Positions 22,253-34,100 of a DNA stretch of 64,000 bases are shown one piece after another. The stretch comes from Nissolia schottii (lineage: Eukaryota; Streptophyta; Magnoliopsida; Fabales; Fabaceae). The notes beneath the pieces are model-generated. The model did not search any database, was not told the origin of the DNA, and saw nothing but the letters and a program-made list of their open reading frames with translations. The position numbers and the translations under genes are program-made. Within the stretch, counting starts at the first letter, position 1. Each line of letters opens with the position of its first letter. The stretch spans positions 67,938 through 131,937 of the forward strand of contig QANU01112481.1 in the NCBI GenBank assembly GCA_003254905.1, in the 5' to 3' direction.

Positions 22253-22363
22253 CCGCTGAGCGGCTCTTGGTACCGCTGAGCAGCGTGTACCGCTGAGCGG
22301 ACCAAGTTTACCGCTGAGCGATTTGGCTCAAACAGCTGAGCGGCCCTAGGGTACCGCTGAGTG
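22253..22363. repeat. Six-unit CCGCTGAGCGG array, period about 20 bp
   Basis: Units start at 22253, 22273, 22290, 22311, 22333 and 22353. The core is CCGCTGAGCGG with one or two changes in some copies (CAGCTGAGCGG, CCGCTGAGTGG), and the linkers differ. The core is an imperfect dyad (CCGCT-GAGCGG). A related core, GCGCTGAGCGG, occurs at about 45458-45468. Confidence 0.8.
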
Positions 22364-22440
22364 GTCTGAGACCAGAAATGGTTATGGATACTGTTTTGAG
22401 GCACATAGTCTAACTATCAATAATATAACTGTAATGTGTA

Positions 22441-23353
22441 ACTGAAATATGTGCAGTATGTGCATTCCATGCATCATGATAATGCAATTTTAGAGGATTA
22501 GAAGTAATTCTGAGATAAGTAGAGATTATGAATGGAACCATAGGAAACAGGTCATGACATGCTGCAAGTACAGAAAGGAAGGAAATACTGAAATGCTGCT
22601 GAAAAATGCTGAAAATTCCTCAAGGACTTGTTGATGCTAGGAGAAAAGGAAACCAAGCCTTGCTTGCTTACTTGAAGGTTTCTTGACCTAAAACAATAAC
22701 TTAACCTAATTAGAACAAACATGAGTTATGGAAGCTCAACTTCTTACCACATGATGAAAACTCACTAACAACTCTCCCTAGCCTTCCTTAGATGATTAAG
22801 AATGAATTATGGTGATGGAAAGATGAACTTGAAGCTTGCTTGAAGCTCCTAGGTCAAGAAAGCACAAAACCTAGGTTATGGAGATTTAGGGTTTGGAACC
22901 TTGGATTCTTGGATTCCACTTGAAGAGGCTTTCTAGTCTTGATGTTAGCTTGCTTCCTTGAGTGATTTGAGAGTGATTTAAGGTGATGAAGAACAAAGGA
23001 TGATGATTTCACCTTGATGGAGCTTTGGAGAAATTTGGAAAGCTTTAGGTTTTTGGAAGTTTTTGAAGAAATGGAAACTTAGGGAATTTTGGGATGAGGG
23101 CTTCGGTTTTAGGGGTTGGCCGTGGGGCTTAATGGCCTTGGGTCATATATTTACTTTTCAATTTTGCCCTTAGTGTATTTAGGTCATATTTGGTCATTAA
23201 TTATTTATATACGGANTAAAACCAAACAAAAAATTTATGAGGGACGAGTACCTAAAGAAAAATTTATGTGGGGTAAAAACCAAAATTTGCAATTTATGAG
23301 AGACTAAAAATTGAATTAACTCTAACAACAACAACAACGACAATAATAAGAAT
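22441..23353. other. Repeat-derived spacer without genes
   Basis: No ORF of note is found. Words such as GCTTGCTTGAAG, CTTGATGGAGC and TTTGGAAGTTTTTGAAG recur. Around 23218-23310 AAATTTATGAGGGACGA and AATTTATGAGAGACTA form a short repeated phrase typical of plant interspersed repeats. An N is at 23216. It may be the continuation of the LTR-like fragment on its left. Confidence 0.3.
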
Positions 23354-24017
23354 TGTTGTGGGCCTCCACGGAAGGCCCGATAAATCCTCGAACCACGCCC
23401 ATGGATTTGCCATCATGAAGCTGGGTAGGTTAACTCGAGAAGATGTCCTAGGATGAACTCTAAAAGCTAACGCTACTCAGAAGGTAGCTCAGCCCTCAAG
23501 TAATGGGACCTATCTGAGGAAACTTCTAGGGCAATATCTTGGAAGATTAGAGCATGCCTCAGGGAGTATATAAAGAAAGAGATAATAGGTACGCCATAGA
23601 CTCCTTTTTTGAATCTTCTAAACCTTAATTCTACCCTTATTTACTTGAGCATTGGAGTCCGTACAAGTACCCACGCCTTCACGCTGGACCTTCGAGGATT
23701 AAGTCATCGTTGTCGCCAAAGGGACTTCTCAGCACTACACTAGTACATTGGCACTGTCTGTGGGAAATTCACAACAACCCACCATCTCCACGATGGTGAC
23801 ATGTTAACATCATGCCACTAAAGCCAACCTAGAGCAACAACGAGTGGCAAATGCCGCGAATCCAGCCGAAAATATGCAAGCGGACGAGCCCAACCCTGAC
23901 ACCCATCAACCTGCCATTGGCTCCCCAGAATACCCTTTGCAAACATGCTCTCAACCAAGGCCAAAAATGGAAGATGATAAAGTAGAGAACAAAATCCACC
24001 ACCAACCCCCAGCAGAT
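23354..24017 (+). mobile_element. 5' end of a Ty3/gypsy-type LTR retrotransposon (truncated)
   Basis: A putative LTR runs 23354-23747, starting TGTTG and ending TACA, with a TATA box at 23577-23583 (TATATAA). It is followed by a primer-binding-site-like sequence at 23749-23766 (TGGCACTGTCTGTGGGAA), close to the TGGCGCCGTCTGTGGGAA form I recall for plant gypsy elements. A gag-like start follows at 23793. The element stops abruptly where the inverted-repeat structure begins (about 24018-24028). Neither pol nor a 3' LTR is present. Confidence 0.65.
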
Positions 24018-24020
24018 TGA
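23793..24020 (+). pseudogene. Truncated gag N-terminus of the gypsy fragment
   Basis: The frame opens ATG GTG ACA TGT and is broken by TAA at codon 5. It then stays open through HHATKANLEQQ, NAANPAENMQADEPNPD and PLQTCSQPRPKMEDDK to a TGA at the junction with the next repeat. Charged, Gln/Asn/Pro-rich sequence right after a primer-binding site fits gag. The early stop could come from a C-to-T change in a former CAA codon, as expected for a methylated, silenced element. That origin is inferred. Confidence 0.5.
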
Positions 24021-24740
24021 TGCAAATTTTACAACACTAGCAAGTGCACTGGTTTGAATAAGTAATAGTGAATATAAATACTCGAGTTGTCAAACCCATG
24101 AGGATAATTTTTCACGTTTGATTTTAATTAATAAATTACTAAATTGAATTGATTGAGAGGAGGTTGAATATATAACAACAAACATAAAATAAACAATTAA
24201 GCAAAAGATAAGAAAAGAAAGAGATGAGAAGAACACTAGGGCTATTGAGTCACCTACTCTAGATTGAGGTAGACTCATAGACAAACTCTCACAACTATCC
24301 TAATACAATTATTAAACATTCAACTATTGAGCTAATTAATGGTCGGAGTCACTAGTTGTTAACCTTTGTCAAGGTCATACAACCCTCTTATACTATATTG
24401 ACCCCCTAATCTCTTAGCAAATTCTAAAACTATTTAAAGCGTGAACGTTCTACTTTCTACCCCTCACAAGACCACACATCTCACAAGACCACACATGTCA
24501 CATTTACTCCTCTTAGACTTTCACTTAACCTATGGTTTTTATACCTATGAAGTACTCTCGCAATCCCTCATTCGAGTTATCATGCAAGACATCATAACAA
24601 ATCAATTAATGGTCAGTTAATCAATTGTAATTAAGTGCAAACATATAGAAACATTAACAAGCATCAATAGAAACTGAATAACATCATGAATTAAAGTAGC
24701 ATCAACACAAGATGTTACATCAATGCCCTAGTAAGCATTG

Positions 24741-26081
24741 AAACATCCTCAGTAAATCCCTCCCCTTCACTTGTTTTCTATAAATTATCAACATTCTCAA
24801 ATCACCAAATCCTTTTAGTGAACTATTGTAAATTTGTAATAATTTTGTAGGTGTCATGAATGAGTGTATGTAAGCCAATTAAGGTACATTTTGACATCAA
24901 AATTTCAAATATTGCACTCGTCCTGAATTTTCAATTATAGCTTCAAATTTTGACAATCTCTTGGTGTTAGTTTTTATGGGATCAACTAATATTGGAATAT
25001 TGATCCTTAATTAAAATGTCAGCAAGAAGCAATCTAAAGTTAATACTGACTAATCTTAAATGAGTATTGACTTAAGATTGCTTTTTACTTACCTTTTAAG
25101 GACAAATATTTTGATATTAGTTGATTACTGATGAACACTTCATAAATCAAAATAGCTAGCACCGTGTGAAAAATTTTACACCTCTTTAGCTTCTTCAAGT
25201 GGCATGAGCCTCTCTTTAGGTGTGGGTAAGAGTACTACTATATAATCCTTGCAAAGGAGAAAAGTGCCATAGCATGAAAGGAAGAGTGAGAGTGGCACCG
25301 ACCAGTCCCATTGTGCCCCACCCGCGTGCTAGAACAAGACAAACACCCACTCTTTTGCAGCCCATAAAGCCAACTATGTCTCCAATTTAGCCTTACTCAC
25401 TCTACAAATTCAGCTACTTACAAACCCTTCACCTGTTTTTAATTAATCCTCCCTATGGATACCCCTGTAAACCACCTTCTGACGATTCATAATTAAATTA
25501 ATAAAGATGTTATGAAAATAAAAGCAGTTGGTTGGCCCTACGTTCTATGTCAAGGATTCAATAATTTTAGGTGTTTTTTTTAACGAGTTTTGTGGAGTAA
25601 ATATTTTATATATTATTTTTTTTGGGATAATTTTTAAAATTAATTTCATTGAATTTTGTCATGTTTTATATGATTTTGATAAATTTTTTATAAGTCAAAT
25701 TATTAAAAGAGTCAACTTTTCATAGTTTTAGATATTTGTGGATTATGAATTTATGATATATCTATCTATAAATATTATATTAAAAAGTATTAATTTATTA
25801 CATTAAATCATATGATACGTCAATATTTTATAATAAATCATAAAATGATGATAAAATTTAATAAATTTATATATACAATTTTTTAAAAATATAAAAAAGA
25901 ATATTTACTTAAATTTATCATTGTGAGAAATGAGATATGCAACTTATAATTAGACTATATGCCTGTCATGGCGCCGCACAACTCATACTGTTGTGTTGAC
26001 GTGGCTATTATTAATTTGAAAATAAAATATTTTAGTGACACTTTAAGGGCAATTGTATAAGAAGTAATTATACTGAGCGCT
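24741..26081. other. Interior of the inverted-repeat structure, left part
   Basis: This is non-coding. 24960-25140 holds GACTAA/TTGATTAGT-like phrases in both orientations, suggesting a small palindromic element (ATCAACTAATATT near 24982 against AATATT...AGTTGAT near 25105). 25300-25450 is a GC-richer island without an ORF. The rest is very AT-rich. Confidence 0.3.
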
Positions 26082-26971
26082 CCGTTATTATTAAGACATA
26101 GATTTTAGATGTCCTTTGACATAAAAGATTTGTGTGCAAATAACTGAGAATTTCACATTTATGAACCCGAAATTTGGTGATGACTAGTATAATACGGATG
26201 ATTTTTCAGTTATCTTATGAGATAAATATATCATGTTAATTAATTTATTATTTTTTTATAATTTTTACAATTAAATTTATCAATTTTGTTATTATTTTAT
26301 GATCTAATATGATATATTCACAAATTATATAATTCAATATGATGAATTAATATTTTACAATACATTATTTGTGGAGAGATGCATGAGAATTTCACGTTTA
26401 TGAACACGAAATTTGGTGATGGCTAGTATAATGCTGATGGTTTTTCACCTATCCTATGTGGTAAATACCTCATGTTACTTAATTTTTTATTTTTTATAAT
26501 TTTTATAACTAAATTTATCAATTTTTGTTATTATTTCATGATCTAATATAACATATTGATGAATTATATAATTTAATATGATGAATTAATATTTTACAAT
26601 ACATTATTTGTAGAGAAGTACATCGTAAGCCCAAATGATCCGCAAATCTCAAAACCTATTATAAGTTGGTTCTTTCAATGATTTGACTAATGAAAAATTT
26701 ATTACAATTATATAAAACACGAAAAAATAACAAAAATTGATGAATTTAATTGTAACAATTATTAAAAATGGATTAATTAAGTAGCATGAGATATTTACCT
26801 AGGGTAGGTAAGAAACTACCATATAATAATAGACTTAAAAAAAGATTTTAATGGAAAAGATCCAAAGTTGGTTATAAAATGAATCATGTTTGTATATACT
26901 ATTACCTACATGTGAAATTTAAAATTATTTGCACACAAATTCTGTGTCTTAATGGACCGATAATAATAAGA
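26082..26971. mobile_element. Foldback/MITE-like element with nested repeats
   Basis: The outer inverted repeats pair CGTTATTATTAAGACATAG and TTTGTGTGCAAATAA (left, 26082-26150) with their reverse complement at about 26920-26971. Inside are two direct copies of a ~230-bp unit (about 26148 and 26387) starting GAGAATTTCAC(A/G)TTTATGAAC and including AAATTTGGTGATG(A/G)CTAGTA. A third partial copy lies inverted at about 26690-26840. The element therefore has direct and inverted symmetry and no coding sequence. Confidence 0.65.
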
Positions 26972-27854
26972 TGCATTGTCTCATATGTGAAGGTAATAAT
27001 GTTGATGATAAAGTAATACTCTTATAATTAATAGGGAGTGATTTAGTGGCACACCCCGATTTGTCTGCAACATAAAAACCTAGGTCCAACTAACACCAGG
27101 TTGGGATTCTTCTACAATACTTGTGACACAAAATATTGGCTCTCTATATGGAGTAACATCAGGCACCCCTTTGCACTTTCTGCTCATAATTAAGCAAGAT
27201 AAGGGTTTTAGTGACCTGGTTATCCATTGCTGATTTAATGTTGGGTAAGACAACCTTTATCTTATTGCCATTGACAACTATTTATAAATATTTACTCAAA
27301 GTGACTACATTATCCTTATCAAACTTATTTTATGATCTGTAAACAATAAAGTGAAGGCTTAAATTAAGCTATCCTCTTAATTAAACGACTTTTTTCATCC
27401 ATTGTCCACTATACAAAATAAAGGACTACATTATCAAATAGCAGCCGAAAAATGATTAGTTATGCCTTCAATGATTAATAACAGAGAATGGTAAGCATAA
27501 ATGTATGGGTTTGTTTATGTAGATTCCAGCCAATTAAGTTGAGTAGTACTAGTTAGCTAACTAGCATGCATGGAGTAGTAATTAGTTTGATTATTTCCAC
27601 GTTGGAAACGAGAGAATTATACATACACACACACACATCCAATGTAAGATGTTTCTAAAATCTGCAAGAATTGAGACACTCAAGATCAAGATTTAGTTTT
27701 GAATCCTTACCCAAAAAAAAAGAATTATGAATGATTTTTACTAAAGCATCGTTATATAATTTTTAACATCTAATTCATTCCCTTAAACTGGATAAAAATA
27801 GTGTTGTTACATGTATACCTATTTTTCTGCCATACGATATACACAACAACTTTG

Positions 27855-28340
27855 AATGCACAAACTTTTGTACACGTGCACAAACATTTTTTACATACAG
27901 AACCAAATCAGATCAAATTTATGGCGCATTAAATAGCAAAAAGTAACATATGCACTTTATCTCTTACTTCTCACTCACACTTTAAGCGTGTGGACTCACT
28001 CGCTACCATGCACAAACATTTTAAAGTACATGCACAAACTTTTAAACTAACGTACACAAACTTTTTAACAAGTAAAAATAAATGATAAAACAAAAATGAA
28101 ACGAAAACAACAAATAAGAAAATTTTAGTATTCATGTGCATAAACTTTTGAACAAGAATGCACAAAATTTTAAATAACCAAAAACAAAAAATATGATCGA
28201 AACGAAAACAAACATAAACAAGAAGACGAAGAAGAAAACTTTGGTGCTCATATGTACAAACTTAATTTTGAACAATAATGCACAAATTTTTCTATACATA
28301 TATATACACAAACTTTTAAACAACTATGCATAAACTTTAG
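27855..28340. repeat. Degenerate TGCACAAACTTTT repeat field
   Basis: At least ten scattered units of the form (A/T)GCACAAACTTTTNAA or GTACACAAACTTTTNAAC occur, separated by AT-rich linkers. The same GCACAAACATTAC/ACAAACTTTAT words appear in the MITE pair at 46821 and 54138, suggesting a related family. Confidence 0.55.
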
Positions 28341-28384
28341 TAAAAGTTATGACATTTTTACCATTGTAGTACAAAGTAGGAGGT

Positions 28385-28418
28385 ACAACTCAAGTAGTAC
28401 GCACACTACTTGAGTTGT
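28385..28418. repeat. Perfect 14-bp hairpin
   Basis: The arms ACAACTCAAGTAGT (28385-28398) and ACTACTTGAGTTGT (28405-28418) are exact reverse complements around a 6-base loop. Further ACAACTCAAGT or ACAACTCGAGT copies follow at about 28456, 28476 and 28496. Confidence 0.85.
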
Positions 28419-29491
28419 GCAACAATAGAAGCTACAAAACTGAAGTTTTTAGTGCACAACTCGAGTTATGTTGTTACAACTCAAGTTGTGCTTTCACAAC
28501 TCAAGTTTTGCAACGAAGATTAGCAAGCAAAAAAAATCAGAAATCCCTTTTTGTAATTTCACACTCAGGGCAATAAATGGAGACCTAAAACATGTTCAAA
28601 AGGATTCAACATTTTTTCCAAGAGTGAAGGTAACATTAGGAGAGCTCCACGGTGCAGAGACGAAGGCTCCAAGGTGTGATGCAATGAGGGGGAAATTCCA
28701 ATTCGTCCCCAATTCAAGTCTCTACCATTGTTCTTTCGTGGAACCTTTATTTTTTGGTTTCATTTTCGCTCTTCTTATTATTCCATTATGAACTAAGTCT
28801 CTGCTAAGACATTGATGCAACATTTTCTTTGAAGATGTTATTATAAAACCTCTGTTATTCAATTTTTCTATCAATGTTGATTAAGTTTCTATGAATTGTT
28901 CTTAATGCTTTTGATCAACTGGCCATTAATTGAATAAATTATTGTCTTGCATGAATTTGAGAAAATGAATGCGAGAGTGATTTGTCATAGAAACCATAGG
29001 TTGAACGATAATATGAGAGGAACAAACGCGACCGATGTGGTGGTACGTAGGGAATTCACAAATTGTTCATACTTTTAATAGATTGGGTTATGCCAAGAGA
29101 TTTGGTAGTCACTCTAGGTAAAGATAATCGTTCGGCCTTAAGAGAGGCTTGTAATTAGGATAGAACCCCAGATCATTAGTTAACTAGATTAATAATTGAA
29201 TAATAATTCTTTAGGATAATTGTGTGTTTGTCCTTAAGCACGTCTGAGTCTAGAGTGGGTGAGCCATTGACCCTAGTGTCCTTCCCATCTTTTGTTTTTT
29301 TTTTAATCTTTTGTTTAATTGATTATTTTATTCTTGTTGCTATATCTTCAACCTCCTTTCTACCAGTTCAATTTAATAATTTATTAATTAAAATTAAATG
29401 TGTAAAATTATCTTCTTAGGTTCAATAACCTAAGTTTTAATACGCACACATATTACTTATACAAACTAATGCACTTACTAGTGTTGCAAAA

Positions 29492-31040
29492 GTCATAATA
29501 GAAAAAGCAAGCTCTTTTTCTTTCCATCATAAATTATAAAAGGAAAAATTAGTTTAAATTCTAATCATCAGTGTTCATGTTTAGCAGGAATTAAAGAAGT
29601 AATGTACACAAAAAAAAAAAAGTAAAATCAAAACAGCCTTTTTATATTTTATGTTTCACTTCCAATAATACCTAGTATGTGCTCAAATAACTGAGATGGG
29701 GGCTTATTGTCAACCCACCCTAATATTCCTTAAATTATTTAACACAGGCAACCAGAATATTCACTGGAGACTGCTGAAGGGACAACCACAGCACCTCAAT
29801 TGAAAAAGAAAGAAACCAGAAAGAAGGTAGTACCATAAACAAATATGACTTTTGCACAAAACCCCATCTCATAGCTGATGAGAATATTCATATATCTTAT
29901 GTGACACAAGGGCATCCACGTTCATGTAAATGGGCCTGATCTACTGCACTAATGATTTAACAACAATTTTAAAGTGGCATCCCTCCAAAATCACAAGAAG
30001 AGATTAATTTTAATATACTATTTGGAAAATTTTATATGAAAACCATATTGGGAATTTAGAACACCACATATTTACTGTTAATAAAGGGATTGTGCAAGTT
30101 CAACCAACCTTTGGTCACATTTTTTAAACCAATATTCCATTTTCATTTTTAAAAAAAACACAAACTGCCTATTTATTTTTAAACTTTTAATATTTTAAAA
30201 TTCATCATCTTATTTTAATTTCTCTTGTGTTCTTTGGGGCACCAAATTCGCTAGTGTATTATATATGCCATAAACATTGTACCTTAATTAGGTGTGGCAT
30301 TTAGTTTCTTGTCTTAAGGCAGCATAGACAGAGACATTAGGGATAAGAACATGCTTTTGGATAAGAGGACATAGATCAAAAACTTAAAATTGTCTTGTCT
30401 TAGGACAATTTTTAAATTCATCTTTGTACCTCCAAACAAGATGGACATAAGAAACATGTCTTTGAAAGATGACTTTTAAGTTAATTTCAGTACCTCTAAA
30501 AATAAGAAATGCATGAAATGCATTAAGACCAAGTCTTTCCCTCCATGCTCCAAAAACAAAGATAGCAGCTCTCAATGAGTAAAAATTGCATTGTTGTGAT
30601 GGAGTAGAGGGACCTAGTCATGTATTTATAATAACAACACTAGTGTGCCCCTTCCATCACAAGCCAGCAAGGGTCTAGCCTATATTCATTAGCCGCTTGA
30701 CATATAAGTTCAATAAAATGGAACAAACTCAAAATGTAAATTGACCACTTATGCCTATTCCGACTCCTAAATGAATCGTTTATCAATTCATTTTTTTCAA
30801 ACTAACAACACGCTAATTAGTGACTGACAACCCAGTGTATAAAAACTCTTGCACCATATATTTGTTTAATATATCGTTAACAATCCACTAATCATATGTG
30901 ACTTTTGAGATAGTTATAATAAGATTTAATTAATTTTTAAACGTGACAATATATCTATATGACATGATTAGATGATGGTATAAACAACTTTCACACCAAT
31001 AACAAAAATATTAAATCCTAATAAGAAAACCAAACAGTGT
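29492..31040. other. Upstream region of the polygalacturonase gene
   Basis: This is non-coding. An imperfect duplication at about 30405-30520 (TTTAAATTCATCTTTGTACCTCCAAA against TTTAAGTTAATTTCAGTACCTCTAAA) and an inverted pair at about 30834-31005 (GTGTATAAAAACTCTTGCACCAT against ATGGTATAAACAACTTTCACACC) look like small MITEs. Neither has a clear target duplication. Confidence 0.4.
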
Positions 31041-31045
31041 TTCCT

Positions 31046-31053
31046 CTATAAGT
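31046..31053 (+). promoter_or_regulatory. Probable TATA box of the polygalacturonase gene
   Basis: CTATAAGT lies about 115 bp upstream of the ATG at 31167, the right strand and distance for a plant core promoter. Confidence 0.5.
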
Positions 31054-31166
31054 ACCATACTAGTTCCCTGTATGAAGCACAATACCACCTGAAATTCCTA
31101 GGATTCTGGCTCCTAGTGTTGTTGCTACCGCAGTGACAAATTAAGATAAGTTCCCCTACTAAAGGA

Positions 31167-34100
31167 ATGAAGAGGAACAGAAGTTTTTCTCAACTCATTT
31201 TCTTGTCCATGTTGTTGGTGATTGTCTTTGTCACATTCTCCATAATCTCTGTGGAGGCAAGGAAGAATCACATCAAGAGAAAACTCCCCAAACATCACAG
31301 AAACAATAGCAATGGCCGCACTCGAGGCTCGCCTTCTCTGGCTCCGGCGCCAGCTCCTGCTCCTCATTATGGTCCTCATCATCCAACCCAGATGAACATT
31401 TTTGATGTTCTGTCCTTTGGTGCCAAGGGCAATGGAATTTCGGATGATTCAAAGGTAAAGCAAAAAAAAACACTCAATTGAAATAGATAAAGTGATTTTT
31501 AATGGCTGAAGCTCTTAGTTCTAACTTAATTTCTTGTGAATGTTGATTTGATTAATCAGGCACTTCTAGCTGCATGGGGAAGTGCATGCAAAGTTGCTGG
31601 TGCTACAGTTACAGTTCCAGCAAAATTCGAATTCCTCATCAAGCCTCTTACTTTACAAGGCCCTTGTATGCCTGCCCTTATTCTTCAGGTTTGCATTGAT
31701 CACTTCTTTTTAGTTGCAATAGTTAAGTGGTTAGTCTTACATATAAATTTACAAAAACACTATGTTATGTTTGATATTGAAAGTTCTAGGGTTTCTCAAT
31801 AATCATCTCTCCCATAGCTTATGCTAGGTTGGAGACAACAGACTGATTTTATAACTTAACATGTCCCATCATGCAAGAGTTATTTTGATTTAAAGCGTGG
31901 AAAATATTGAAAAAAATGGGGCGGTTATAATCAAGCTCTAGACCACTTAGTCAGAGAAAGTCTATTATCATGCCAAGAACATCTCTCCCATTATCTTAAA
32001 CTGTTGGGTAAAAGCAATTGAACGGGTTTTATATCTGAAAATATGAAGTTAATGAAAATTGAATTGTAACAGATAGATGGAACTCTATTGGCTCCACCTG
32101 AGGCATCTTCCTGGCCAAAGTCCAGTTTGTTTCAGTGGATAAATTTCAAATGGGTGCAGAACTTCACCATCAAAGGCTCTGGCACTGTTGATGGCCAAGG
32201 CTCTAAATGGTGGACCCCCTCAGAATCATATGACATGCAGGTAATTAAAATCAAACGCACAAACCTACTGAAGAATCTGTGAAAAAATTAAAATGGAAAT
32301 TATACATAAAAAGTCAGATATGCTTACTTTGTATATATGTTTTTCATGAATTATTGCAGAGGAGGAGCTACTCTAAACACATTCCAGACATGAAACCAAC
32401 TGTAAGATTTTCCTTATGTGTTATGTTGTTACCTAATTCAAGTAGCCGACCACCCCATCTAGTGGAACAAACTTAGTTGTTGTTGGTTTCTAACTTGGTT
32501 TATTGTAGTTTCCGATAGAAAATGATAGGATGACAATCATATTTCACAACTTTAGGATGATTAAGCTCATAAAGGTGTGGAGTCCACCATGGTGGGACCT
32601 CCATTAGGTTCCACACACTTTTATGAGTGTGATTGTCTCAAAGTTACCAAATATGATTGTCACCGTAACATTACTTGTTCCGGATTAGTCTTATAATTTG
32701 ACTAATATTATGCAGGCTATAAGATTCTACTCTAGCAACAATGTAACAGTTCAAGATATCAGAATCATAAACAGCCCTCTGTGCCATCTAAAATTCGACA
32801 GCTCAAAGGGGATTAAAGTTACCAACATTACAATATCTTCCCCTGGGAATAGCCCAAACACTGATGGAATTCACTTGCAGAACACACAGGATGTTGAAAT
32901 TCAGCATTCTGATATTGGAACTGGTAAAGCCATTAATTCCCTTAATTTAATTTAATTTCAAATGAATTTCTTTTTTCTACTACCCTGGTAAAAGTAGAAT
33001 CTTCGGTAGATTATTCAAATCATGACCAATATGGTGCATTCCCCACTTAGATTATAGTTGAGGCTGAAAGATGTCTACTTTGACAAAGAATGATTGGCAG
33101 AGAGGTACCCTTTTTTCAAGTTTAAACTATAAACGGTAAACTGTCACCACAACTAACTTTTGAAACGTGCACCATAAAAAAAGATATAGCAATAAGTAAT
33201 ATAACTGAACTAACTTTAACTTTTTGTAACAGTGGGCATAGTAGGTACCCAACTGAAAACCAGAATGCATATAGTACATTATATATATTATTAAACATTA
33301 AATTTTTTTTTCTATCAGAAGTTTATAATATTGATATTGGTTATTATTTTATATTATCGATCAGGAGATGACTGTGTATCCATCCAAACCGGTTGCTCTA
33401 ATGTTCATGTCCACCACATTAGTTGCGGCCCTGGTCATGGTATAAGGTAAGATAAAATATATGAGAAAATATTATTTGAACCACTATCTATATACATAGA
33501 GACATAATATACGGATGTGAATGTGGGGATATACGTGAATTGAGGCAAAAAAAAAATAATGTGCAAATTAACGTGAGAGATATGATATTTGGTGTTAAAA
33601 AGTTTTGTATAAATAACATGAGTCAACAAATATATACAGTTCATAGTAATATTATTTGTACATTAAAAATGATATTATGCAAAGAGACACAGAGTATTTG
33701 ATGGTTATAGGTAAAACCACAGTTTTGTGTCTGCCTCTATGATGTCAACTTTTGATGTTCATTTATGATGTATAAATAGTATTACTCTACAACTTACTTA
33801 GAAGTTGGTATGCTCATTATGACTGCTACCAAACTATATATTGATCATAATTAATAAAATAATTAATTTTCTAAATGCAGCTTAGGAGGGCTAGGGAAAG
33901 ACAATAGTGTGGCATGTGTCTCTGACATCATCATTGAGGATATCACAATGAGAAACACTCTATATGGAGCACGGATCAAAACATGGCAGGTATAGTTACC
34001 TGATTGTGCAATTAAATCGGTTTATAATCTTGTCTTGTTGTTGTTGTTGTTGTCATCCATCTGAATTTGTTTGCACTAATTAACCTTCAAATAGGGAGGC

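Larger units (their letters stand above)
21029..22440 (+). mobile_element. LTR-like retrotransposon fragment with internal promoter
   Basis: The stretch begins near TGTAACAACC (about 21029) and has markedly higher GC than its surroundings. A TATA box (CTATAAATAG, 21804-21813) is followed by a GA-rich leader-like stretch, a TG microsatellite (22037-22065) and the GCTGAGCGG array (22253-22363). This order fits U3-R-U5 plus leader of an LTR element. No second LTR, primer-binding site or pol sequence was found, so it is a solo or truncated copy. The left boundary is my estimate. Confidence 0.4.
26972..28789. other. Interior of the inverted-repeat structure, right part
   Basis: No recognised gene is found. 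It includes the CACAAACTTTT repeat field (27855-28340) and the ACAACTCAAGT hairpin cluster (28385-28515). A 107-codon open frame at 28468-28791 (+) has no recognisable domain and looks fortuitous. Confidence 0.35.
24028..29491. mobile_element. 5.4-kb structure bounded by ~0.7-kb inverted repeats
   Basis: The left arm (about 24028-24740) and right arm (about 28790-29491, reverse complement) align over nearly their full length. Both start ACAACACTAG(C/T)AAGTGCA and share ATTTTAATTAATAAATTA, GAACACTAGGGC/GGACACTAGGGT and AACCATAGGTTAA/GAACG. Translations of equivalent frames (24090-24284 minus and 29222-29419 plus) are alike, but this only reflects DNA similarity. The arms differ by many substitutions and small indels, so the structure is old. 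No transposase ORF lies between them. It could be a foldback/Mutator-like element with long termini, or two copies of one repeat in opposite orientation. No target duplication was found. Confidence 0.6.

Noticed and set aside
22253..22363. CRISPR-like array
   Set aside because: Repeats are too short (11 bp) with ~9-11 bp linkers, and the context is plant retroelement DNA.
28468..28791. 107-codon plus-strand ORF
   Set aside because: Inside the inverted-repeat structure, no family resemblance, and the start lies in the ACAACTCAAGT repeat cluster.
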